Source of the DNA: Micromonospora sp. RP3T
GTDB taxonomy: Bacteria > Actinomycetota > Actinomycetes > Mycobacteriales > Micromonosporaceae
NCBI RefSeq assembly: GCF_003027925.1
Contig: NZ_PYPS01000035.1
Span: 23,287-87,286, forward strand
Direction: 5' to 3'
DNA: 64,000 bases
Each line of letters starts with the position of its first letter. The first letter of the stretch is position 1. Positions 1 through 8,129 of the stretch are shown here, one piece after another. The notes under the pieces were generated by a model, which was not told the origin of the DNA, did no database searches, and saw nothing but the letters and a program-made list of their open reading frames with translations. The position numbers and the translations under genes are program-made.

Positions 1-2
1 AG

Positions 3-470
3 GTCGCCCGGGAGATGGCCCTGGCCCGGGTGCTGCGCACCATCCGCAAGGAGTACGACTTCATCCTGATCGACTGCCAGCCCTCGCTGGGCCTGCTGGC
101 GATCAACGCGTTGACCGTGGCGCACGGCGTGCTCATCCCGCTGGAGTGCGAGTTCTTCAGCCTGCGCGGCGTCGCGCTGCTGCTGGACACCATCGACAAG
201 GTGCGCGAGCGGCTCAACTTCGACCTCGAACTCGAAGGCATCCTCGCCACCATGTACGACAGCCGCACCACCCACTGCCGTCAGGTGCTGCAACGGGTGG
301 TCGAGGCGTTCGGCGACAAGGTCTACCAGACCGTCATCACCAAGACGGTGAAGTTCCCCGAGTCGACGGTGGCCGGCGCGCCGATCACCACGCTCGACCC
401 GGCCTCCTCGGGCGCGCGCAACTACCGGCAGCTCGCCCGAGAGGTGATCGCCGCCGAGACGGACCGGTAG
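3..470 (+). CDS. parA: ParA/Soj family chromosome-partitioning ATPase (5'-truncated by the window)
   Basis: C-terminal part of a ParA/Soj ATPase; the reading frame is open from base 3, so the P-loop half lies upstream of the window. The visible part contains the family's hydrophobic strand followed by DCQPSLGLL (Walker B/A' region). Further on come the conserved VITKTVKFPES and APITTLDPASSGARNYR stretches typical of chromosomal Soj proteins. Such proteins bind DNA in an ATP-dependent way and help segregate the origin region with ParB. It lies 41 bp upstream of scpA on the same strand, an arrangement common in actinobacteria, so it probably shares an operon with the condensin genes. Confidence 0.93.
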   Translation, partial: VAREMALARVLRTIRKEYDFILIDCQPSLGLLAINALTVAHGVLIPLECEFFSLRGVALLLDTIDKVRERLNFDLELEGILATMYDSRTTHCRQVLQRVVEAFGDKVYQTVITKTVKFPESTVAGAPITTLDPASSGARNYRQLAREVIAAETDR

Positions 471-511
471 GGCGTCCGCCACCCGCCCACCGCGTCGACT
501 ACGGTTTCCCG

Positions 512-1531
512 GTGACCGCGCCGCCCCTCGACCCGCCGCACGGCGCCGGCGACCCCGCCGAGGTCGACACCGGGCCCGCCGAGACCAGCGGTTTCACGGT
601 CCGGTTGGACAACTTCACCGGCCCGTTCGACCTGCTGCTCCAGCTGATCAGCAAGCACAAGCTGGACGTCACCGAGGTCGCGCTGCACAAGGTCACCGAC
701 GAGTTCATCGCGTACCTGCGCGCCATGGGCGACCAGTGGGACCTGGACGAGACAAGCGAGTTCCTGCTGGTCGCCGCCACCCTGCTCGACCTGAAGGCGG
801 CCCGGCTGCTGCCCTCGGCCGAGGTGGAGGACGAGGCGGACCTGGCGCTGCTGGAGGCGCGGGACCTGCTCTTCGCCCGACTGTTGCAGTACAAGGCGTA
901 CAAGGAGGCGGCGGCGCACATCGCCGGGTTGGAGGCGGTCGGCGGTCGGCGCTACCCGCGGGCGGTCACCCTGGAGCCCCGGTACGCCGAGGCGCTGCCG
1001 GACCTGGTGCTCGGCATCGGCCCGCAGCGGCTGCTCCGGCTCGCGGTCAAGGCGATGAGCCCGAAGCCGGTGCCCGAGGTGTCCATCGCGCACGTGCACA
1101 TGGTCCGGGTCAGCGTCCGGGAGCACGCCGGCATCATCGCCGAGCGGCTGCGCCGGGCCGGTGTCGCCACCTTCTCGCAGCTCTGCGCCGACTGCGACAT
1201 CACGCTGGAGGTGGTGGCCCGGTTCCTGGCGCTGCTGGAGCTGTACCGGCAGGGCCTCGTCGCGTTCGTGCAGGAGCAGGCGCTGGAGGAGCTGACGGTC
1301 CGCTGGACCGGCCCGGCCGACGGCGACGCCGAGCTGACCGTCGACGAGTACGCCGGCGCCCCGGAGCCGCCCACCGCCCGGGCCGCCGCCCCCGGACCGG
1401 ATGCCGCGTCCGCCCCCGGCGTGCCCGACGACGCACTCGCTGACGTGGCTCCCTCCGACGTCACCGTCCGACCCGCTGACGCCGGCTCGCGCCGCGAGGC
1501 GGCGGACACGACCGCACCGACGCAGGAGTGA
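512..1531 (+). CDS. scpA: Segregation and condensation protein A (kleisin)
   Basis: ScpA kleisin subunit of the SMC-ScpAB condensin, about 339 residues from a GTG start. After a short Pro-rich leader the conserved N-terminal signature LDNFTGPFDLLLQLI appears near residue 30. It is followed by the helical linker and a C-terminal winged-helix region ending around residue 265. The last 70 or so residues are Ala/Pro/Asp-rich and low-complexity, longer than in most ScpA proteins. The GTG at 512 is chosen because upstream in-frame sequence overlaps parA and is not ScpA-like. scpB starts 4 bp after the stop with an AGGAG-type ribosome site inside the scpA end, suggesting tight coupling. Confidence 0.93.
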   Translation: MTAPPLDPPHGAGDPAEVDTGPAETSGFTVRLDNFTGPFDLLLQLISKHKLDVTEVALHKVTDEFIAYLRAMGDQWDLDETSEFLLVAATLLDLKAARLLPSAEVEDEADLALLEARDLLFARLLQYKAYKEAAAHIAGLEAVGGRRYPRAVTLEPRYAEALPDLVLGIGPQRLLRLAVKAMSPKPVPEVSIAHVHMVRVSVREHAGIIAERLRRAGVATFSQLCADCDITLEVVARFLALLELYRQGLVAFVQEQALEELTVRWTGPADGDAELTVDEYAGAPEPPTARAAAPGPDAASAPGVPDDALADVAPSDVTVRPADAGSRREAADTTAPTQE

Positions 1532-1535
1532 CCTG

Positions 1536-2495
1536 ATGAGCGACGAGGAGCGCGGCGACTCCCTGGCCGACCAGGCCGCCGCCTGGATCCCCCCGTGGGA
1601 GCGCATTCCGCCCAAGCCCGACCCCACGGACGAGCGCTCGGGACGTGCCGATCGATCCGAGCCCGAGACCTTGGACACTGACCGGCCACCGGAACCGGAA
1701 GCTGACCACGATCTCGATCCCTCCACAGATCTTGGAAGCAATGGGCCCCCCGAGGGGCCGAATTCTTCCAAGATCTCGTCCGCGGGCGAGCCGCACCGAG
1801 ATCTTGGTACCGGGGCGCCCCTGGAGGGGCGGGACCGCACCAAGATCTCAGGGGAGACCTCGCACGGCGACGAGGAGGGCGCTTCCGGCGTACCTCCGAA
1901 GCGTTCACGCCGGCGGGCGGCGCCGGAGCCGGCGCCCGCGCCCGTCCTGGACGACGCGGAGCTGCGCGGCGCGCTGGAGGCGATCCTGCTGGTGGTGGAC
2001 CAGCCGGTCAGCGAGCTGGTGCTGGCCGAGGTGCTGGAGCAGGCCCCGGAACGGGTCGGCGCGATGCTCGACGAGATCGCCGCCGGCTACACCTCGGCCG
2101 GGCACGGGTTCGAGCTGCGCCGCGCCGCGGGTGGCTGGCGTCTCTACACCCGGCCGGAATACGCCACCTACGTCGAGCGGTTCGTGCTGGAGGGGCAGTC
2201 GGTCCGGCTGACCCAGGCCGCGCTGGAGACACTCGCCGTGGTCGCCTACCGCCAGCCGGTGACCCGGTCGCGCATCTCGGCCATCCGGGGTGTCAACTGC
2301 GACGGGGTGCTCCGTACCCTGGTGGGTCGCGGCCTGGTCGAGGAGTGCGGCACCGAAGCGGACAGCGGTGCGTTCCTCTACCGGACCACCACCATGTTCC
2401 TGGAGAAGCTGGGGCTCAACTCGGTGGACGACCTGCCGCCCCTGGCCCCGTTCCTCCCCGACGACGTAGAAGAGTTTGCCGATGCGACGCGATGA
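1536..2495 (+). CDS. scpB: Segregation and condensation protein B
   Basis: ScpB winged-helix partner of ScpA. The conserved domain begins near residue 132 (ELRGALEAILLVVDQPVSE) and carries the two winged helices, including LTQAALETLAVVAYRQPVTR and the motif FLYRTTTMFLEKLGL. The N-terminal ~130 residues are a disordered-looking acidic/Pro insert that most ScpB proteins lack. It contains two tandem copies of a palindromic DNA unit (1727-1776 and 1798-1849), read out as two related peptides ending SKIS and TKIS. The stop overlaps the start of the downstream pseudouridine synthase gene. Confidence 0.93.
   Translation: MSDEERGDSLADQAAAWIPPWERIPPKPDPTDERSGRADRSEPETLDTDRPPEPEADHDLDPSTDLGSNGPPEGPNSSKISSAGEPHRDLGTGAPLEGRDRTKISGETSHGDEEGASGVPPKRSRRRAAPEPAPAPVLDDAELRGALEAILLVVDQPVSELVLAEVLEQAPERVGAMLDEIAAGYTSAGHGFELRRAAGGWRLYTRPEYATYVERFVLEGQSVRLTQAALETLAVVAYRQPVTRSRISAIRGVNCDGVLRTLVGRGLVEECGTEADSGAFLYRTTTMFLEKLGLNSVDDLPPLAPFLPDDVEEFADATR
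1727..1776. repeat. Palindromic repeat unit 1 inside scpB
   Basis: 50-bp unit with perfect 12-bp inverted arms: AGATCTTGGAAG at 1727-1738 and CTTCCAAGATCT at 1765-1776. An inner GGCCCC/GGGGCC pair could extend the hairpin. It lies wholly within the coding sequence and keeps the frame. The base composition of the arms (AT-containing, AGATCTTGG) stands out from the GC-rich surroundings. Confidence 0.85.
1798..1849. repeat. Palindromic repeat unit 2 inside scpB
   Basis: 52-bp unit with perfect 11-bp arms, GAGATCTTGGT (1798-1808) and ACCAAGATCTC (1839-1849), and the same GC-rich inner hairpin design as unit 1, 21 bp upstream. The shared AGATCTTGG core suggests two copies of one small repeat family inserted in frame into the ScpB N-terminal linker. 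Confidence 0.85.
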
Positions 2496-3252
2496 CCGTG
2501 CCCCGAAGCCCGACGCCCCCGTGTACGAGAGCGCCGAGCGCCTCCAGAAGGTGCTCGCCGCCGCGGGGGTGGGCTCGCGGCGGGCCTGCGAGGACCTGAT
2601 CTTCCGGCGGCGGGTCACGGTCAACGGCCGGGTCGCGCAGCTCGGTGACAAGGCCGACCCGGCACGCGACGTGATCCACGTCGACGGCGAGCGGCTCCAG
2701 GCCGACGTCCGCCTCGTCTACGTGGCGATGAACAAGCCGCGCGGGGTGGTCACCACCATGGCTGACGAGAAGGGCCGCACCGAGCTCGCCGACTTCATCG
2801 GCGCGCGGCTGGAGCAGCGGGTCTACCACGTCGGGCGACTGGACGCCGACAGCGAGGGCCTGCTCCTGCTCACCAACGACGGCACCCTCGCCCACAAGCT
2901 CATGCACCCGTCGTACGAGGTGCTCAAGACCTATCTCGCCGAGGTGGCCGGGCCGATCCCGCGCAACCTGGGCAAGCGGCTGACCGGCGGCGTCGAGCTG
3001 GAGGACGGGCCGGTGAAGGTCGACGGGTTCAAGGTGGTCGACACGCTCGGCAAGACCGCCCAGGTGGAGCTGACCCTGCACGAGGGGCGCAAGCACATCG
3101 TCCGACGCCTGATGGCCGAGGTGGGACATCCGGTGTCCCGGCTGATCCGTACCTCGATCGGTCCGATCAAGCTCGGTGACCTGCGCACCGGGCGGCTGCG
3201 GCGGCTGACAAACGCGGAGGTCGCCGCCCTGTTCAAGGCCGTGGGTGACTGA
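2482..3252 (+). CDS. RsuA/RluB-family rRNA pseudouridine synthase
   Basis: About 256 residues. An S4 RNA-binding domain (RLQKVLAAAGVGSRRACED, residues ~18-36, onward to ~65) is followed by the RsuA/RluB catalytic domain with the motif GRLDADSEGLLLLTNDG, whose Asp in RLD is the family catalytic residue. Family enzymes isomerise uridine in 16S or 23S rRNA; which site is modified cannot be told from sequence alone. The ATG at 2482 is preferred over an in-frame TTG at 2476 because an AGAAGAG ribosome site lies 7 bp before it. It overlaps the scpB stop, as expected for an operon. Confidence 0.9.
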   Translation: MRRDDRAPKPDAPVYESAERLQKVLAAAGVGSRRACEDLIFRRRVTVNGRVAQLGDKADPARDVIHVDGERLQADVRLVYVAMNKPRGVVTTMADEKGRTELADFIGARLEQRVYHVGRLDADSEGLLLLTNDGTLAHKLMHPSYEVLKTYLAEVAGPIPRNLGKRLTGGVELEDGPVKVDGFKVVDTLGKTAQVELTLHEGRKHIVRRLMAEVGHPVSRLIRTSIGPIKLGDLRTGRLRRLTNAEVAALFKAVGD

Positions 3253-3425
3253 CCGGAGACGTTCGGGGTGGGGCGCCCGGTAGGCTTCGACGCGGTCCGC
3301 GGGCCGGCGCGCACGCGCCCCCGACGGTCGCCCGCGCGGCGCGGGCATGATTGACGACGAGAAACCATCCGCTCAACGGCGTCGCTCCGTGACGACCTGC
3401 GAGGTACGGGCTGAGGAGGACAACG

Positions 3426-4106
3426 GTGGAGGAAAAGGTACCGGCCGGGCGTTGCGTGGTCGCGGTGGACGGGCCGTCCGGTTCGGGCAAGTCCACCGTG
3501 TCGCGGCGACTGGCGGTGAGCCTCGGCGCCCGCTACCTCGACACCGGCGCCATGTACCGGGCGCTGACCTGGGCGGTCCTGCGCTCCGGCGTCGAGCTGA
3601 CCGACACCGAGTCGGTGGCCAAGGTCGCCGGTGAGGCCGACCTGCGCATCGGCACCGACCCCCAGGGGTACGCGGTCACCGTCGACGGTATCGACGTGTC
3701 CACCGACATCCGCGGCCCGGAGGTGACCGGCGCGGTCTCCGCGGTGGCCGCCGTGGGCGCGGTCCGGGAACTGCTGGTGGACCGGCAGCGGCGGCTGGTC
3801 GCCGAGGCGGGCCGGATCGTGGTGGAGGGCCGCGACATCGGCTCGGTGGTGACGCCCGACGCCGACCTGAAGGTCTACCTGACCGCCTCCGAGTCGGCGC
3901 GCGCCCAGCGGCGCAGCGCCGAGGACGCCGCCGACGTCTCGGCTACCGCCGCCGACCTGGCCCGTCGGGACCGGCTCGACTCGACCCGCACGGTCAACCC
4001 GCTCCAGCAGGCTCCCGACGCCGTGGTGCTGGACACCACCGAGCTGGGCATCGACGAGGTCGTCGCCCGCCTGCGTGACCTGCTCACCGAGCGGGGTGTG
4101 GCATGA
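3426..4106 (+). CDS. cmk: Cytidylate kinase
   Basis: 226-residue (d)CMP kinase that phosphorylates CMP and dCMP using ATP. P-loop GPSGSGKST lies at residues ~16-24, followed by the family signature YLDTGAMYRALTW. The conserved VVEGRDIGSVVTPDADLKVYLTA segment is in the middle and the lid region with RRDRLDSTR is near residue 180. The GTG start is supported by an AGGAGG ribosome site about 7 bp upstream. Its stop is overlapped by a 17-codon reading frame that in turn overlaps der. Confidence 0.95.
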   Translation: MEEKVPAGRCVVAVDGPSGSGKSTVSRRLAVSLGARYLDTGAMYRALTWAVLRSGVELTDTESVAKVAGEADLRIGTDPQGYAVTVDGIDVSTDIRGPEVTGAVSAVAAVGAVRELLVDRQRRLVAEAGRIVVEGRDIGSVVTPDADLKVYLTASESARAQRRSAEDAADVSATAADLARRDRLDSTRTVNPLQQAPDAVVLDTTELGIDEVVARLRDLLTERGVA

Positions 4107-4156
4107 ACGGGTTCTCGCGGGCGCCGCAGGCGCGGACGAAGGGTGACTCGGCATGA
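4103..4156 (+). CDS. Possible 17-residue coupling mini-ORF between cmk and der
   Basis: A short reading frame, ATG at 4103 to TGA at 4154-4156, encoding MNGFSRAPQARTKGDSA. Its start overlaps the cmk stop as ATGA and its stop overlaps the der start as ATGA, so a ribosome could pass from cmk through the mini-ORF to der without dissociating. There is no clear ribosome site before der itself. Whether the peptide is made or useful is unknown; coupling is the simpler explanation. Confidence 0.35.
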   Translation: MNGFSRAPQARTKGDSA

Positions 4157-5559
4157 CCGACGACTTCGGTGGCTGGGTGGAGCTGCGTGAGCCGGAGGCC
4201 GAGGCCGACGAGCCGACCGGCCCGCAGCCCGTGGTGGCCGTGGTCGGCCGCCCCAACGTGGGCAAGTCCACGCTGGTGAACCGCATCATCGGCCGCCGCC
4301 AGGCGGTCGTCGAGGACATCCCCGGCGTGACCCGGGACCGGGTGCCGTACGACGCGCAGTGGAACGGCCGGGCGTTCACCGTGGTGGACACCGGCGGCTG
4401 GGAGCCCGACGCCAAGGACCGGGCCGCCGCCATCGCCGCCCAGGCCGAGGCGGCCGTGGCCACCGCCGACGTGGTGCTGTTCGTGGTGGACGCCATGGTC
4501 GGCTCGACCGACGTGGACGAGGCCGCGGTGAAGATGCTGCGGCGCAGCGCCAAGCCGGTGATCCTGGTGGGCAACAAGGCCGACAACACCACCATCGAGA
4601 TGGAGGCGACCGCGCTGTGGTCGCTCGGCCTCGGTGAACCGTTCCCGGTGTCGGCGCTGCACGGCCGCGGCTCCGGCGACCTGCTCGACGCCATCATGGC
4701 CGCGCTGCCCGAGGCGCCGCCGATCGTGGAGAACCGGCCGCGCGGGCCGCGTCGGGTGGCCCTGGTGGGCCGGCCCAACGTCGGCAAGTCCAGCCTGCTC
4801 AACCGGTTCTCCGGCGAGGAGCGGGCGGTGGTCGACTCGGTCGCCGGCACCACCGTCGACCCGGTGGACAGCCTGGTCGAGATCGGCGGCGAGACCTGGC
4901 AGCTGGTGGACACCGCCGGCCTGCGCAAGCGGGTCGGCAAGGCCAGCGGCACGGAATACTACGCCAGCCTGCGTACCGCTTCGGCGATCGAGGCGGCCGA
5001 GGTGGCGGTGGTGCTGCTGGACTCCAGCGAGGTGATCAGCGAGCAGGACCAGCGGATTCTCACCATGGTGGTGGAGGCCGGCCGGGCCCTGGTCATCGCG
5101 TTCAACAAGTGGGACCTGGTCGACGCCGACCGCCGCTACTACCTGGACAAGGAGATCGACCGGGAGCTGCGGCGGATCCCGTGGGCGATCCGGCTGAACC
5201 TGTCCGCGCAGACCGGCCGGGCGGTGGACAAGCTCGCCCCGGCGCTGCGCAAGGCGCTCGCGAGCTGGGAGACCCGGATTCCCACCGCGCAGCTCAACCA
5301 GTGGCTCACCGCACTGGTCCAGGCCACCCCGCACCCGGTGCGCGGCGGGCGCGCCCCGCGCATCCTGTTCGCCACCCAGGCCGGGGTGGCGCCGCCGCGG
5401 TTCGTGTTGTTCACCACCGGCCCGCTTGACGCCGGCTACCAGCGGTTCGTGGAGCGCAAGCTGCGCGAGGAGTTCGGCTTCGAGGGTAGCCCGATCGACA
5501 TCTCGGTGCGTCCGCGCAAGAAGCTGGGCCCGGGCGGTCGCGGCAAGGCGCACGGCTGA
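4153..5559 (+). CDS. der: GTPase Der (EngA), ribosome assembly
   Basis: 468-residue double-GTPase. Two P-loops, both GRPNVGKS, lie near residues 33 and 205, each with DTGG or DTAG switch motifs (VVDTGGWEPD; LVDTAGLRKR) and NKAD/NKWD specificity motifs. The C-terminal KH-like domain holds FVLFTTGPLDAGYQRFVERKLRE and ends in a basic tail. Der acts in maturation of the 50S ribosomal subunit. The length fits actinobacterial Der proteins with a short N-terminal extension. A strong terminator follows 12 bp after the stop. Confidence 0.96.
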   Translation: MTDDFGGWVELREPEAEADEPTGPQPVVAVVGRPNVGKSTLVNRIIGRRQAVVEDIPGVTRDRVPYDAQWNGRAFTVVDTGGWEPDAKDRAAAIAAQAEAAVATADVVLFVVDAMVGSTDVDEAAVKMLRRSAKPVILVGNKADNTTIEMEATALWSLGLGEPFPVSALHGRGSGDLLDAIMAALPEAPPIVENRPRGPRRVALVGRPNVGKSSLLNRFSGEERAVVDSVAGTTVDPVDSLVEIGGETWQLVDTAGLRKRVGKASGTEYYASLRTASAIEAAEVAVVLLDSSEVISEQDQRILTMVVEAGRALVIAFNKWDLVDADRRYYLDKEIDRELRRIPWAIRLNLSAQTGRAVDKLAPALRKALASWETRIPTAQLNQWLTALVQATPHPVRGGRAPRILFATQAGVAPPRFVLFTTGPLDAGYQRFVERKLREEFGFEGSPIDISVRPRKKLGPGGRGKAHG

Positions 5560-5570
5560 GCGGTGCCACG

Positions 5571-5604
5571 AAGAAGCCGCCGGGGCACTCCCCGGCGGCT
5601 TCTT
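5571..5604 (+). terminator. Intrinsic terminator after der
   Basis: Near-perfect stem AAGAAGCCGCCGGG / CCCGGCGGCTTCTT with a short loop, followed by T-rich TCTTTCCT. It closes the parA-scpAB-cmk-der run. Confidence 0.85.
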
Positions 5605-5728
5605 TCCTAGGACGCTTTAGGGGGAGTGACGCCGACCCCGTGCGGTCGCCGAGGGGCCCTGTGCGTACGGTGCGAAGATCTTGCGCTAAGCTGTACCGGC
5701 TGCCGCGGGCAACGACGCGCGGGGGCAT

Positions 5729-5802
<74 letters not shown>

Positions 5803-5809
5803 CAAAGAA

Positions 5810-5845
5810 AAAGCCCTGACCAGCGGAAATGCTGGCCAGGGCTTT
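5810..5845 (+). terminator. Terminator after tRNA-Pro
   Basis: 15-bp stem with one mismatch (AAAGCCCTGACCAGC / GCTGGCCAGGGCTTT), loop GGAAAT, followed by T-rich GACTTTCTTC. It could serve the tRNA on one strand and the integrase gene on the other. Confidence 0.8.
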
Positions 5846-5916
5846 GACTTTCTTCTATGGAGATTTGAACCGCCCCCCGAAAACCCCCCGTTTACGTGGT
5901 GCGGCAACCAAGTTCG

Positions 5917-7128
5917 TCATCGGTGTGCATCGTTCTCTCCTGACGATGATCCTTGGCTGATCGGGTGGCTGCCGAGCCGTTCGAGGATGCCGGACACGTC
6001 TGGGGCTTGTACCGGCTTGGCGATGTAGTAGGTGTCGGTGACCTCCTCGCTGGAGTGCCCGAGCTGCGCCGCCGCGCTCTTGGTGTCGGTCTCCTCCTTG
6101 ATGAGGGTGGCGACGGTCTTGCGGAAGGTGTGCGGGGTGACCCAGTCGAGGTCGGCTTCGGCGCGGGCCTGGCGCCACTGACGGCGCACGTTGTTGGGTG
6201 AGAGCCAGGTGCCTCGTCGAGAGGCGAAGATCGCGTCGTGGGGGTTGTCCGCGGCGGTGAGCTTGCGGGCCATCAGCATGCCGACCGCGAACCGGGGGAG
6301 GACGACCCTCCGGTAGCCGGCGTCGCTCTTGGTCCAGGGCTGTCGGATGAAGCCCTGGCCCTTGATGAAGACCAGCGTGCCGCAGATCGTCAGGGTTGGT
6401 CGTTCGCTGGCGAGGTCCAGGTCCTCCCAGCGGAGGGCGAGGATCTCGCCGATACGGGCGCCGGTGGCGAGCATGAGGTCGACGACATCGGCCAGGTCGC
6501 CGCTGTGCCGAGGCCCGGGCTTGCCAGGGATCGGCCGCTGCCATTCGCGGATGGCAGCGCGGACGGCTTGGAGTTGCTCGGGCGAGAGGACGACGACGGT
6601 GCGGCGGGGTTTGCGGAGTCGGCCGGTGTCGCGGACCGGGTTGGTGGGGATGGCACCGTGGCGTACGGCCAGAGCGAACATCTGACTGAGTACGACCTTC
6701 ACGCCTTTGGCGGCTGAGGGGCGGTCCTTGGCGATGTCGCGCAGGAACCGGTCGAGGCGTCCGACGCTGGCTTCCCGGACTCGGAGGTTGCCGAGGGCGG
6801 GCAGAATCGAGGTGCGGACGCTGGTCGCGTATCGGTGGATGGTCTGTTGCGCGATGCGCTGCTCGGCGGTGATTTCTTCGACCCATAGTTCGGCGAGGGC
6901 GCTGATGCGGGTCTCGCGGGTGATCTCGTCGTCGGTGGGGGTGGCACGGTCGCGGAGTTTGACCTTCAGGGTCCGTTCGGCGGCCGGGCCGGTGGTGTCG
7001 GTGACTTCGATGTCGCGGGTGATGCCGTCGTAGTCGCGGAACCGGGCGCGGGCCCGGAATCTTCTCGGGCCGAGTTTCTCGATCCGGATCTTTCCGGAGG
7101 TGCCGATGGCCAGTTCAGGTCGGGCCAT
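5917..7128 (-). CDS. int: Tyrosine recombinase, ICE integrase
   Basis: 403-residue phage-type site-specific recombinase. Order: an N-terminal Arm-type/AP2-like beta region (residues ~1-70), a SAM-like core-binding domain (~75-170), and a catalytic domain from ~195. Catalytic residues are visible: Arg in TGARIGEIL, His and Arg in HTFRKTVA, His in AQLGHSS and Tyr in VTDTYYIAK. It lies next to tRNA-Pro and is preceded, 3 bp upstream, by the excisionase-like gene, the standard int-xis order of actinobacterial integrative elements. It would integrate and excise the element at the tRNA. Confidence 0.93.
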   Translation of the reverse strand: MARPELAIGTSGKIRIEKLGPRRFRARARFRDYDGITRDIEVTDTTGPAAERTLKVKLRDRATPTDDEITRETRISALAELWVEEITAEQRIAQQTIHRYATSVRTSILPALGNLRVREASVGRLDRFLRDIAKDRPSAAKGVKVVLSQMFALAVRHGAIPTNPVRDTGRLRKPRRTVVVLSPEQLQAVRAAIREWQRPIPGKPGPRHSGDLADVVDLMLATGARIGEILALRWEDLDLASERPTLTICGTLVFIKGQGFIRQPWTKSDAGYRRVVLPRFAVGMLMARKLTAADNPHDAIFASRRGTWLSPNNVRRQWRQARAEADLDWVTPHTFRKTVATLIKEETDTKSAAAQLGHSSEEVTDTYYIAKPVQAPDVSGILERLGSHPISQGSSSGENDAHR

Positions 7129-7131
7129 GGT

Positions 7132-7341
7132 TCACCGCTCCGCGTCGGTGTGGTCTTCGAGCCAGCGCTCGACCTCGCTGCGCCGGTAGCGCAGGGTGTT
7201 GCCGACGCGGATGGCGCGCGGGCCCTTACCTCGGCTGTGCCAGGCGTAGAGCGTGTTCTTGGGCTTGCCCAACCAGGCCGCGAGGTCGTCGATGGTCAGA
7301 AGCGGGTCTGGCCGCCATTCGGAGGCGGCAGGGCCGTTCAT
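7132..7341 (-). CDS. xis: Excisionase-like MerR/AlpA-type helix-turn-helix protein
   Basis: 69 residues: the pattern LLTIDDLAAWLGKPKNTLYA then RVGNTLRYRRSEVERWLED is the winged helix of the AlpA/excisionase-type family, which bends DNA at att sites or controls the integrase gene. It ends 3 bp before int, so the two are almost surely co-transcribed. ATG at 7341 is chosen because the upstream in-frame sequence is Pro/Arg-rich and not family-like. Confidence 0.85.
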   Translation of the reverse strand: MNGPAASEWRPDPLLTIDDLAAWLGKPKNTLYAWHSRGKGPRAIRVGNTLRYRRSEVERWLEDHTDAER

Positions 7342-8001
7342 GACCCGTCCAGGACATCGGTCGAACCGGACTGCTGGCACCGCGTCGTGCGGCTGGCAGT
7401 TGGCCGGCGGTCGTCGGCGCCTGGTCTGAATTCCGGGCGGGGTCGGGGTCGGGGCGGGCATGGATCGTGCTTCCTTTCGTTAGCCCGGCGTTGCTGGGGC
7501 CGGGGGGTGAACGGGGTCGTCGCTACGACCCGCGCGGGCGCGGCATCTGACAGCTGTGGCCGTCTATCCATCCGTTGCGTCCCCCAGGGGTCAAGCCAAG
7601 GGCTGGGCTCGTCCTCGAAGAGGCATCGCAGGCTCTGTATCGATCGCGGACACGGACGGACGGCGTCCCCCTGGTCCTGTGGACCCCTAGAGGGCGGACA
7701 GAGGGCGTCAGTCGAGGCTTCACTCGGCAGTTGCGAGAGGCGGTACGTCCCCATACCGAGCTGGGCGTGGAACCGTGCGAACCGGATCGCGGTGCTCGTG
7801 CGCCCGGTCAGCTCGATGCAGATTGGAAAGTTCTGGAGTGTTCTCATCGTCGATGGCCTTTCGATCAGGTTGATGTGTGGGTTGGCGCTGGTCGTGGTCT
7901 GCGAAACGCGGGCACATGGAACCGGTGACCTCCTTGCGCGAACGGGCATGCGCCGTTGGCCCGCCGAGCGGAGAGGCTCGGCAGGCTGTCTGGAGTGAAC
8001 G
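7342..8001. other. Stretch upstream of xis without a confident gene
   Basis: No family-like protein is seen. The best candidate is a minus-strand frame starting with ATG at 7847 (MRTLQNFPICIELTG...), preceded by GAAAGG, which runs on to 7338 through Pro/Arg-rich sequence; only its first ~45 residues look protein-like. A CTGACAGCTG motif lies at 7547-7556. The stretch probably contains the xis-int promoter. Confidence 0.4.
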
Positions 8002-8029
8002 GACGGCCCGCCGAGATCGGCGGGCCGTC
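8002..8029 (-). terminator. GC-rich hairpin after the Hsp70-like gene
   Basis: Perfect 12-bp arms GACGGCCCGCCG / CGGCGGGCCGTC with a 4-base loop, about 100 bp past the stop of the minus-strand gene. There is no T-tract, which is common for terminators in GC-rich actinobacteria. Confidence 0.6.
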
Positions 8030-8129
8030 ATCTGTCGGAGAGGTGCCTGGTGCTCATGCCGGTGGCGCCGTCATTGGCCGGACAGCGGTCAGCCCCGAGG
8101 CTGGCGCCCGTGTCTGCGCTGACGACTCG

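Noticed and set aside
422..1843. Minus-strand 473-codon open frame over scpA
   Set aside because: Antisense to scpA/scpB with low-complexity Arg/Gly/Val sequence; not a gene.
2931..4952. Minus-strand 673-codon open frame
   Set aside because: It is antisense to three clear genes (pseudouridine synthase, cmk, der), is Ser/Arg/Thr-rich and has no family features; GC-rich codon bias leaves long antisense frames.
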